Below are positions 54,178 through 61,129 of a DNA stretch of 64,000 bases, in pieces. The notes below the pieces were generated by a model. It was not told the DNA's origin and did not search any database. It was given only the letters and a program-made list of their open reading frames with translations. The position numbers were made by a program, and so were the translations under genes. Origin of the DNA: an uncultured Oscillospiraceae bacterium (GTDB lineage Bacteria > Bacillota > Clostridia > Oscillospirales > Oscillospiraceae); the NCBI GenBank assembly GCA_947588955.1, contig CANPYX010000003.1, forward strand, positions 1-64,000, read 5' to 3'. Numbering within the stretch: the first letter of the stretch is position 1; each line of letters starts with the position of its first letter.

Positions 54178-54890
54178 CCTTTGGAATATACATTCCGAGC
54201 TACAAGAGAGCGAAGACCTGCACGGCACATAAGTTCCTCCAGTACGGGACCTATGTTGTAAGGCAGAGCGAATACGACGAGTACAGGGAGGCCCTGGCTG
54301 ATTACAGTGACCATATCGAGGTCTGGGGAGTGGAAGACAGCCAGATTTGCGGCTTGACCGAAGTAAACCAATGGCTCGTTGACAACGCCCCGGAGCAGGT
54401 GATAGCCATTCTGGACGACGACATCCACCATTTCTTTTACAGAATGTACGATACGGAGTCCATCGTAGATCCTGAACTCATCACGTCAGAACTTGAGCGT
54501 ATAGGGCAGCTTATGGCCGACCTCGGCATAGGCTTCGGAGCCACTGACGCTACGATCCGGCCGTGGAATTACGACTGCGAGTTCGCTTTCAAGGGCTGCG
54601 CCGGAGCCGTGAGATGGGTAAACCGGGCGACGTTCAAGGCCAAGTGCAACAAGGAACTGGAGTACAACTACGACCTCGACGTGGTGCTTCAGGAACTCCT
54701 GTCCAACCGGATTATTCTCAAACCCAAATACTTCTGCTCGAAGGGCCTCACAGACACTAATGAGGGCGGAGCGTCAGGGAAGAAACGTGGGGATCAGGTA
54801 GCCTGTATCAACCTCATGAAGTCGAAGTGGGGAAAATACTTCTCCTACAACCTGAAGACGAATGTACCTCACATCAACGTCAAGCGGTAG
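54165..54890 (+). CDS. Glycosyltransferase, TAGT-like
   Basis: A 241-residue GT-A-type glycosyltransferase: FGIYIPSYKRAKTC at the start, AILDDDIHHFFYRM with the metal-binding DDD, GFGATDATIRPWN, and YNYDLDVVLQELL. The plan resembles the TET-associated glycosyltransferases of phages, predicted to glycosylate modified DNA bases. No TET/JBP oxygenase or nucleotide hydroxymethylase is in the visible part of the phage, so a protein acceptor stays possible. Last gene of the cassette; 13 bases overlap the WbqC gene. Confidence 0.75.
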   Translation: MEDVTFGIYIPSYKRAKTCTAHKFLQYGTYVVRQSEYDEYREALADYSDHIEVWGVEDSQICGLTEVNQWLVDNAPEQVIAILDDDIHHFFYRMYDTESIVDPELITSELERIGQLMADLGIGFGATDATIRPWNYDCEFAFKGCAGAVRWVNRATFKAKCNKELEYNYDLDVVLQELLSNRIILKPKYFCSKGLTDTNEGGASGKKRGDQVACINLMKSKWGKYFSYNLKTNVPHINVKR

Positions 54891-54952
54891 TTACCGACAC
54901 ATTACACATAATCAGAAAATGATTATTTCTAACAAAATTTTTGAAAAAATCA

Positions 54953-54980
54953 TTGACTTTAAGCCGGTAAGTGTTAAGAT
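54953..54980 (+). promoter_or_regulatory. Phage promoter motif, divergent copy 3
   Basis: TTGACT and TAAGAT are 16 bases apart with GCCGGTAAGTGTT between, matching the two exact copies at 45927 and 47278 in layout. It restarts transcription after the sugar cassette. Confidence 0.55.
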
Positions 54981-55024
54981 ATAGTCAAGCCCAAAAAATA
55001 CAGGGCTGAATATCGGCTGAGAGG

Positions 55025-55972
55025 ATGGTGCATTTGGCTTATGAGATGGTGACGAGGACTGGCCGGAACTTCTACGAAGTGACATCGGCCATGCAAAACG
55101 CCATTCGCAATGGAGACTATGAGGTAGCGGGTTACGCGATGTGGGAACTCCTTCCACAGTACACCCCGTACCTGAGGAAACGTCTTCTCGTTATTTCCGC
55201 TGAGGATTGCTACGGAGTGATAACGAAAGAAATCCTCCACCTCATGGACATCGGGGATGAGGCTGCGCTCACAAGGGCCCTGTCCCTTATCTGCAAAGCG
55301 AAAAAGAACCGGGACGCAGATTATTTCGTCTGTAATCTGATGTACGTCAATTCTCCCACGGGAGCGAACAAAGACGAGCTGAGTAAGGCTCTATACTCAG
55401 CAATCCGAAAGCGCAGAATGGTAGAGTCGGGCCATCTTGCAGCAGAGCTTTTCAAAAAGAACCGAAAGGCTTTCTGGAAGATGCTCACAGAGACGGCCGA
55501 GATGTTCTATCCTCACCTCGTAAGTGAGTTTGCGGCTTTGAGCGAGTCGAACGACAGAATGTCGAAGCCGACGGAGGAAACGATTTTCGTAGCGAAGGCC
55601 ATTGTCCTGATGTGGACGCAGAGAGCGGAAAAGGAACAGCTTCTCTCTTATCCTGGAATGTCATTTGACAAGTTCCTGGATCCGGCAGGCATCGAGATTA
55701 TCAAACCTCTCGAACAATGCCGGAAGATAAGGGGGCTGTTCCCGGAATACCTCTACAACTGGCATACCGCTTACGGCAAGTACACGCTGAGACGGGATGC
55801 GGTCCACGCCATCGAGAATGACCAGAAGCTCCTCACTCCTCTCGAAAAGAACCTGTTCGACGACTGCACATGGAACCGGGACATCAACTTCTGCCTTGAG
55901 AAACACAATCCGAGGCATCGTCCCATTCCATACGACGACGGCAAGAGAGTGGTAACAGATGATGGAACGTAA
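55025..55972 (+). CDS. Phage protein resembling the RarA/clamp-loader C-terminal domain
   Basis: A 315-residue all-helical protein. AIRNGDYEVAGYAMWELL followed by RKRLLVISAEDCYGVI resembles the helical C-terminal domain of RarA/MgsA (GsDpdaAlYwlar...RRlv.iasEDiG), without the AAA ATPase part. It may bind SSB or replication forks. The start is uncertain: GAGAGG touches the ATG at 55025, while a TTG at 55034 has better spacing. Confidence 0.6.
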   Translation: MVHLAYEMVTRTGRNFYEVTSAMQNAIRNGDYEVAGYAMWELLPQYTPYLRKRLLVISAEDCYGVITKEILHLMDIGDEAALTRALSLICKAKKNRDADYFVCNLMYVNSPTGANKDELSKALYSAIRKRRMVESGHLAAELFKKNRKAFWKMLTETAEMFYPHLVSEFAALSESNDRMSKPTEETIFVAKAIVLMWTQRAEKEQLLSYPGMSFDKFLDPAGIEIIKPLEQCRKIRGLFPEYLYNWHTAYGKYTLRRDAVHAIENDQKLLTPLEKNLFDDCTWNRDINFCLEKHNPRHRPIPYDDGKRVVTDDGT

Positions 55973-56192
55973 AAGCGACAGGGTCAGGAGGCTCGTAGCA
56001 GCCGGAGATTTCAAATCGGCGCTCAGGATAGCCAAGGACTTCAAACTTGGGATCTCAGAAGATGACCGAGCTGATATGTGCCGGGGCTATGAATGTCTCA
56101 CAAATCCGAGGCTTTACAAATCCATCGGCTTAGATACCGCCCAAATTGCGCTAAAGGGCGTAGAAACGGTGAAACGCCTATACGGGGTATAA
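55959..56192 (+). CDS. Small hypothetical phage protein (77 residues)
   Basis: Basic helical protein (RRLVAAGDFKSALRIAKDFK) that overlaps the previous stop. This sequence type accompanies the RarA-C-like gene in related phages as far as I can recall. The function is unknown. Confidence 0.6.
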   Translation: MMERKSDRVRRLVAAGDFKSALRIAKDFKLGISEDDRADMCRGYECLTNPRLYKSIGLDTAQIALKGVETVKRLYGV

Positions 56193-56215
56193 CAACCCCA
56201 CCGGATTATCAAAAA

Positions 56216-56265
56216 GCAAAATGGCGATTCTGCGGCCTCCTGCGGCTTCACCCTCGCCATTTTGC
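56216..56265 (+). terminator. Long stem after the small-gene pair
   Basis: GCAAAATGGCGA and TCGCCATTTTGC pair perfectly over 12 bases around a 26-base GC-rich loop. There is no T run beyond the stem, so it may be a processing or regulatory stem instead of a terminator. Confidence 0.45.
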
Positions 56266-56289
56266 TACCGCCCATAAAGGAGGAAGAAG

Positions 56290-56481
56290 ATGCCGAAATA
56301 CTGCGTGACAGTGACAAGACATGGCTGGATGTTTGTTGAGGCTGCATCAGAAGCGGAGGCTATGGCCATAGCGGACCACCAGATGACAGACACGGTTATT
56401 TGGTCGGACGATTGGTCCACTACGGATATAGAAGAAAACGAAGACGGAAGAGAGTACATCACCGAGAAAGCCTTCGAGTGA
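56290..56481 (+). CDS. Small acidic phage protein (63 residues)
   Basis: MPKYCVTVTRHGWMFVEAAS begins behind AAAGGAGG and ends in an acidic stretch. This is the common small phage fold with alternating strands and a helix (EAEAMAIADHQ). The last protein gene before the RNA block. Function unknown. Confidence 0.6.
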   Translation: MPKYCVTVTRHGWMFVEAASEAEAMAIADHQMTDTVIWSDDWSTTDIEENEDGREYITEKAFE

Positions 56482-56490
56482 ACGAAACAA

Positions 56491-56569
56491 GCTGGTGTAG
56501 TGTAACGGGAACACGATCCGACGATAAAACGTAGGAGAGTTGGGGGTTCAAATCCTTCCACCAGTGCCA
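56491..56569 (+). tRNA. tRNA-like RNA with abnormal anticodon arm
   Basis: Acceptor GCTGGTG pairs with CACCAGT and is followed by G and an encoded CCA. The D arm (GTGT/ACAC) and T arm (GGGGG TTCAAAT CCTTC) are in place. The anticodon arm is TCCGACG/CGTAGGA with one G-A mismatch and a six-base loop ATAAAA, so no normal seven-base loop with U33 forms and I assign no amino acid. Confidence 0.5.
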
Positions 56570-56922
56570 GCCCCACGACATAGGGCGTGGGGGATTCCCT
56601 GGGAACACCTTCAGAAATGAGGGCAAAAGGTTGCTGGGTCGCTCCCATCCGTTGAAGCCGGACGTATGAGGACAACGATACAGTCGGGACACGACGGAGA
56701 AGCCACGCCGCATAACCGTATGAGTGAGACGGTGGGCCGGCATACCCCAACGGGAGTTCGAGAGCCCGAAAATGTATGCCTATCTCCTCCATCGGCGCAT
56801 GAACCGGTGTAGGGGTGTCATGTGAACTCCTTCTAAGGTCACACGGGGGTAAGGGCCTCGCCTCAAACGTTCCAGGCGAATGAGGTGCCGAGGTGCAATT
56901 CCTCTGAGCCCCCACAAAATAT

Positions 56923-57008
56923 GTGTCAGTAGTTCAGTTGGTAGAACGCCACATGGATTATCAATACCCATTGTGGAAACGTAATTGGTTCGAGTCCTAC
57001 CTGACGCA
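56923..57008 (+). tRNA. tRNA-like RNA with extended anticodon arm and bulged T stem
   Basis: Acceptor GTGTCAG/CTGACGC and a textbook D arm (GTTC AGTTGGTA GAAC) are present. The anticodon arm has CCACA/TGTGG and then TGG/CCA, an eight-pair stem with an 11-base loop. The T stem would be a perfect GTAGG/CCTAC if three bases ATT (56984-56986) were removed. There is no encoded CCA. No amino acid can be assigned. Confidence 0.45.
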
Positions 57009-57077
57009 AATCCTCACGCTCCCGTGTTGACAGTCAAGTTCCTGCTTGGAAATAGCGAGGGCCTGGGGGAAACAAAG

Positions 57078-57286
57078 TGTGCGGTGGCGGAAGATAGACG
57101 CTAAAGTGATGCTTCTTTTAGGTTGGTTGGGGATAGCGCCGCGTAAGCGGGATCGGGTGCTCCGTAAAATGATCCTTGAGTAGGCCGGAATTTATTCTCC
57201 ACCTGAATGGTGCCAAGGCAGAGGGTAATCGTAAGAATAACCTAAAACTCCAACCGTGCATGGGTGCAAGTCCCATGTCCGCACAC
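57078..57286 (+). ncRNA. Split tRNA-like RNA (Leu-type D arm) with 150-base insertion
   Basis: TGTGCGG (57078-57084) and CCGCACA (57279-57285) form a perfect acceptor. The 5' part continues with a Leu/Ser-type D arm (GCG...AGATAGACGC) and the 3' part with a perfect T arm ATGGG TGCAAGT CCCAT. Between them lie about 155 bases with further stems (GGTTGG/CCAACC). I see no group I or group II intron core. It may be a tRNA-shaped domain of the larger RNA. Confidence 0.35.
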
Positions 57287-57293
57287 TTTGTAA

Positions 57294-57351
57294 GCCGACA
57301 TAGGTGTTCCCTTGTGAGAGAGGTGCGCAGGTTCAATTCCTGCGGTCGGCA
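57294..57351 (+). ncRNA. Mini tRNA-like hairpin: acceptor and T arm only
   Basis: GCCGAC/GTCGGC forms an acceptor followed by A, and CGCAGG TTCAATT CCTGCG a perfect T arm. Only about 25 bases replace the D and anticodon arms. This resembles a minihelix or a deleted tRNA. Confidence 0.35.
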
Positions 57352-57654
57352 AAACGTTAATAGAGGCTATGCTTTGCGGAGCATGAGGCTATGAAAACTG
57401 GCCTTGGCAATCTGGGAGATACAGATCGTCGAATGGTATCGAGCAAACCGACGTTAAATAAGTGTGGAGACGGTGAAAACCCGGTGCCGGAGTGACCGGA
57501 TGATGTGAGCGGTTATCAATGCGGCCCTCACAGAGAACGAAAAAGGTGCGCTGAAAACTACGGAGCAGGTCGTCCGGAAGACCTGATTGGCGAAACCTCG
57601 AATGGGAGTAGACGTGTTCCAGTGATAATCTAAGCGAACAACGCATTGATACTT

Positions 57655-57733
57655 GTCAACGTGGCGGAATTGGTAGACGCTGGGGGACTGACGCGCGGCA
57701 GCCCATTTGCTGGTTCAAGTCCAGCCGTTGACA
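57655..57733 (+). tRNA. tRNA-like RNA with Leu-type D arm and abnormal anticodon region
   Basis: Acceptor GTCAACG/CGTTGAC, D arm GCG...CGC with GAATTGGTAGA, and T arm GCTGG TTCAAGT CCAGC are all perfect. Between them TGGG/CCCA and CTG/CAG pair with a GGA bulge and an eight-base loop ACGCGCGG, not a normal anticodon loop. No encoded CCA and no amino acid assigned. Confidence 0.45.
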
Positions 57734-57991
57734 CAAGGGCTTTTCGGTTGAGCAAGCTCCCTACCTGCCTGGGAGCCACGCAAATGCGTGAGAAACCGAC
57801 AGACAACTACTCTTGCCTGACGAGTGCGACCAAGGAAGGGCGGCAGAAGTTCAGGCGGGACACGGACCGGCCCGAAACGGTTACGGCCACACAGCTTTGG
57901 GAACGCTTATGCGTGTGGAGCAGACAAGCGCCAGTTAATCAGACCAAATAACTTGAACTGGCCTGTGGCGGCCCGGAAAGACGGGCAACAC

Positions 57992-58067
57992 GCGCCGATA
58001 ACTCAGTTGGTAGAGTAGCCGCCTTTTAAGCGGCAAGTCACCGGTTCGAGTCCGGTACGGCGCACCA
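57992..58067 (+). tRNA. tRNA-Lys (anticodon UUU)
   Basis: All four arms fold: acceptor GCGCCGA/ACGGCGC (last pair A-A), D arm ACTC/GAGT, anticodon stem GCCGC/GCGGC with loop CTTTTAA, and T arm ACCGG/CCGGT with TTCGAGT. Discriminator A and encoded CCA. Reads AAA and AAG. Confidence 0.95.
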
Positions 58068-58245
58068 TATTATCAAACCACTATAAGGTCAGATAGGGGC
58101 GCGCCTTTAAGGCCAGGGGCGCATACGGCGGTGCGGAGGTAGGAGAAATACCTGAGTCATAATGCAATAGCCAGGGGGGAGACAGGGCCCAAGGGAAAGC
58201 GGGTCCAATCGCCAATGTGGTAAACAGATAGGTTATAAATAGTAC

Positions 58246-58321
58246 GGCGCATTAGACAAGCGGTCAAGTCACCGGGCTTTCAATCCGGTATCGGTGGGTT
58301 CAAATCCCCCATGCGTCACCA
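58246..58321 (+). tRNA. tRNA-Glu (anticodon UUC)
   Basis: Acceptor GGCGCAT/ATGCGTC, D stem GAC/GTC with AAGCGGTCAA, anticodon stem CCGGG/TCCGG with loop CTTTCAA, T arm GTGGG TTCAAAT CCCCC (one mismatch), discriminator A and encoded CCA. Confidence 0.93.
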
Positions 58322-58406
58322 AACCCGTCCACCCGTGTATTTGAATTGTGGGGTGGTTGTCCGTAGAGGGCCAGGGGACGGCTGGGCGTAAAAGGGGTAG
58401 TCCTCC

Positions 58407-58511
58407 GTGGAAGAGTGGTTGACGGGAAACCTGGGGAGTGCAGCGAGGTCCGAATCCTCAAGCTGATCGGTTCGACTCCGGCCAGCGCATGGTGCAAAAC
58501 TCCCCTTCCAC
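58407..58511 (+). ncRNA. Closed structured domain in the RNA block
   Basis: GTGGAAG (58407-58413) pairs with CTTCCAC (58505-58511), enclosing two T-arm-like hairpins: GAGG TCCGAAT CCTC and GATCGG TTCGACT CCGGCC. The closing stem looks like a tRNA acceptor, but the interior is not a tRNA. Confidence 0.35.
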
Positions 58512-58629
58512 GCTAATCCAGCAAATGACCGGCAAATAAGATTCCCCGTGAGCCGCAACGGCTTTGGGGAATATCGGGACGGGAAAAAGTCAGCGCAGCA
58601 AATAAGAACGGATTATCACTCAGGAACAC

Positions 58630-58704
58630 AGGGATATAGCCAAGCGGAAAGGCACGGGATTTTGGCTCCCGCAAACGCTGGTTCAAATCCAGCTATCCCC
58701 GCCA
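58630..58704 (+). tRNA. tRNA-Gln (anticodon UUG)
   Basis: Acceptor AGGGATA/TATCCCC (weak first pair, as is usual for tRNA-Gln), D stem GCC/GGC with AAGCGGAAA, anticodon stem CGGGA/TCCCG with loop TTTTGGC, T arm GCTGG TTCAAAT CCAGC, discriminator G and encoded CCA. Confidence 0.93.
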
Positions 58705-59054
58705 GATGTATGGTTCCACAGTCCTCCATGAGAGGAGATAGGGCCTTGGCTGCTCGTGGTGCGACACGGCAGCTTGAAGAAAAATGTGTGAGACTGGACC
58801 CGGTTATAAATGAAGAACGGTTACGACAGGCGCACCTGCGTAGGGCTGAAAAGTACCGTGTTTGTTCAAGGCGGGTAGGGAAATGGCTCCTGGATAAAGC
58901 GCAGGAGGCAGAAATACAATATGGACGAGGATGGCTTTAGTTTTAGCCGTGGCAACGCCGACCAACCAACGGTGTCGAGGCGTTATGTACTGCGGAGCCA
59001 GCAGCCGGATCCCGAACCGCCTTGAGCAGATGTGATATAAACTGAATACCGGAC

Positions 59055-59086
59055 AGCTCTTTCGCTTATGCGAGAGGGCTCTTTTT
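59055..59086 (+). terminator. Terminator closing the RNA block
   Basis: AGCTCTTTCGC and GCGAGAGGGCT pair over 11 positions (wobbles included) around TTAT, followed by CTTTTTATTT. It lies just before the small terminase start. Confidence 0.9.
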
Positions 59087-59110
59087 ATTTCCAAAAAGTA
59101 GGTGATTTTT

Positions 59111-59668
59111 GTGCCAAGAAACCCGAAACAGGACGCCAATTTGAAGCCCATAAAAAAGGGAGAACTAACCAGTGAGGAAGCAAAGCGACGCGGGAAGAAC
59201 GGCGGGGAGAAATCTGGAGAGGTCCGAAGGGCCAAAAGAGACGCCAGACAATCGGCCAGATACATCCTCGAATTGGCCGCCAAAGGGCAGATTGCGAAGA
59301 ACCTCGACGAGCTCGGCATCCCGAAGAATGAGCAGACCAACATGGCGGCTCTCCACGCAAGGCTTGCGGTCATGGCTCTTGGCGGAAATCTGGAAGCCTA
59401 CAAGACACTGATGAAAATGGCCGGCTACGACCCGGAGGAGAACCGGGAGGAGAGGGAAAGCATCAACTCCGACCGCAGAAAAGATATGGAGTCTGAGGTG
59501 AAAATCAACACGCTCGGTGGTGGAGCACCCGAAGGGGCCAACATTGCGGTCAATATGCAGGACGGCGACGGTTTCAATGATGTCGTGATATATCTCCCGC
59601 CCGTCCAGGACGAAAGTGAATGTGAAGTCCCCACTGAGGACGCAGAAATCGGCGGCGAGGAAAAGTAA
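59111..59668 (+). CDS. terS: Terminase small subunit-like protein
   Basis: A 185-residue protein directly before the large terminase. The N-terminal half is basic and helical (KKGELTSEEAKRRGKNGGEK), followed by YILELAAKGQIAKNLDELGI and a helix (LAVMALGGNLEAYKTLMKMA), the usual order in phage packaging adaptors that bind pac/cos DNA. The tail is acidic. The GTG at 59111 has AGTAGGTG six bases upstream; the GTG at 59102 lies within that site. Confidence 0.75.
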   Translation: MPRNPKQDANLKPIKKGELTSEEAKRRGKNGGEKSGEVRRAKRDARQSARYILELAAKGQIAKNLDELGIPKNEQTNMAALHARLAVMALGGNLEAYKTLMKMAGYDPEENREERESINSDRRKDMESEVKINTLGGGAPEGANIAVNMQDGDGFNDVVIYLPPVQDESECEVPTEDAEIGGEEK

Positions 59669-59705
59669 GGAGGCAACTCCCCTCCTTCAAGGGAGGTGAA
59701 AAGCT

Positions 59706-61103
59706 GTGCCGAAGATTATCACTCCTCAGCCCGGACCTCAGACTCAGTTTTTGTCCACGCCGGCGCAGATTTGCATATACGGTGGTGCGGCAGGAGGAGG
59801 CAAGTCATACGGCATCCTCATGTCACCGCTTAGATATAAAAACACGCCCGGTTTTGGGTGTACGATATTCCGACGCAACTTCAATCAGATATTCGCCCAG
59901 GGCGGCCTTTGGGACGAGTCCGAAAAGATTTACCGTGGCATAAACGGAGCGGAGCCAAAGTTCGCAAGGGGCCAGTGGTGGTTCAGAAACAGGAAGGGCG
60001 AAATCGTGTCAAAGGTCACGTTCGCACATATCGAGCGGGATGAGGACGTTCACAAATGGCAAGGCTCCCAGATTTGCGAGATCTGTTTTGATGAGCTCAC
60101 GCATTTCAGCGAAAAGACGTTCTTCTATATGCTGTCTCGTAACCGCTCCACCTGCGGCGTGACACCGTTTGTGAGAGCCACCTGCAACCCGGATGCGGAT
60201 AGCTGGGTAGCAAAGTTCATCGACTGGTGGATAGACCAGGACACGGGCTACCCGATAGCCGAAAGGAGCGGAAAGATCCGGTGGTTCATCCGCCGGGACG
60301 AGACGCTTTATTGGGCGAACACGAAAGAAGAACTTTGGGAAAGGTTCAATCTGGTGACTGACGAGGAGAGAGGCGAGCCCCGGTCGGTCACTTTTATTAT
60401 GTCCAAGCTCTCGGACAACAAGGAGCTTCTGAGGATAAACCCAGGCTATCTTGCCAACCTGAAAGCCCTGTCACTCATTGAACGTGAGCGGCTGCTTTTC
60501 GGCAACTGGAAAATCAAGGCCGGCGCGGGACTGTTTTTCAAACGCACTCAGTTAGGCGACATCCTCAAAACGGTCCCGCAGGACGTTGTCCAATGGGTCA
60601 GGTGTTGGGACCTTGCCGCCACAGAAAAAGACGACAAGGGCAACCCGGCCTACACCGCCGGCGTCCTCATGGGCAAGCGGAAGAACGGCAGATACGTCGT
60701 TGCGGACGTAATCAACAGGCAGATGTCCGCATCCGATGTCCGAAAGCTCATAAAGCTCACGGCTCAGTCAGACAGGGCTGCCTACAAGAGAGTACGCATA
60801 CGGCTCCCGAAAGATCCCGGTCAGGCTGGTAAGGAACAGGCAGAAAGCTACATCAAGTTCCTGTCTGGCTTCGATGTCACGGCTGTTGCAGAAACAGGCA
60901 GCAAAGAGTCGAGGGCAGAACCCATGGCGGCCCAATGGCAAGCCGGCAACTTCGACATCGTCTACGGGCCGTGGAATGAAGAATACCTCAATCAGCTTGA
61001 AAACTTCCCGGAGGGCCAGTTCAAGGATATGGTCGATGCCTCCTCGAACGGCTTTACGGAAATTGAACTGAGGACGCAATTCAATCTGTCCTCCATGATT
61101 TGA
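59706..61103 (+). CDS. terL: Terminase large subunit
   Basis: A 465-residue packaging motor. The ATPase part has Walker A GGAAGGGKS and Walker B EICFDE followed by LTHFSE; the nuclease part starts with RCWDLAATEKD (first catalytic Asp) and has further acidic residues after VVADVINRQ. It pumps DNA into the prohead and cuts it. The start is GTG behind GGGAGGTGAAAAGCT. Confidence 0.94.
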   Translation: MPKIITPQPGPQTQFLSTPAQICIYGGAAGGGKSYGILMSPLRYKNTPGFGCTIFRRNFNQIFAQGGLWDESEKIYRGINGAEPKFARGQWWFRNRKGEIVSKVTFAHIERDEDVHKWQGSQICEICFDELTHFSEKTFFYMLSRNRSTCGVTPFVRATCNPDADSWVAKFIDWWIDQDTGYPIAERSGKIRWFIRRDETLYWANTKEELWERFNLVTDEERGEPRSVTFIMSKLSDNKELLRINPGYLANLKALSLIERERLLFGNWKIKAGAGLFFKRTQLGDILKTVPQDVVQWVRCWDLAATEKDDKGNPAYTAGVLMGKRKNGRYVVADVINRQMSASDVRKLIKLTAQSDRAAYKRVRIRLPKDPGQAGKEQAESYIKFLSGFDVTAVAETGSKESRAEPMAAQWQAGNFDIVYGPWNEEYLNQLENFPEGQFKDMVDASSNGFTEIELRTQFNLSSMI

Positions 61104-61129
61104 CAAATTCCTAAAGAGGTGAAAATGGC

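Larger units (their letters stand above)
56482..59090 (+). ncRNA. tRNA-studded structured RNA region
   Basis: About 2.6 kb without a convincing protein gene. Besides the tRNAs listed separately it is full of stems, for example CCCCACG/CGTGGGG (56571-56593), GGCATAC/GTATGCC enclosing a T-arm-like loop (56739-56780), CGCCT/AGGCG (56860-56879), CACGCAAATGCGTG (57777) and GCCCGGAAAGACGGGC (57971). Unpaired parts are rich in GA and GAAA. This is the texture of a large structured RNA. Phage-associated ornate RNAs such as GOLLD and ROOL are known to lie among tRNAs, but I cannot confirm membership. The block ends at the terminator at 59055. Confidence 0.5.

Noticed and set aside
57102..57256. Self-splicing intron in the split tRNA-like RNA
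   Set aside because: At about 155 bases it is too short for a group I or II intron, and no conserved core sequence of either is visible.
57646..57951. 101-codon frame over the tRNA-like RNA at 57655
   Set aside because: It translates the tRNA-like sequence and following stems; chance open frame.
58548..58940. 130-codon frame in the RNA block
   Set aside because: It runs across the tRNA-Gln gene and has no ribosome binding site or domain.
44258..59716. Recurrent word GATTATCA in the prophage
   Set aside because: It appears at least seven times, but also inside conserved codons of genes and in host DNA, with no constant position relative to features.
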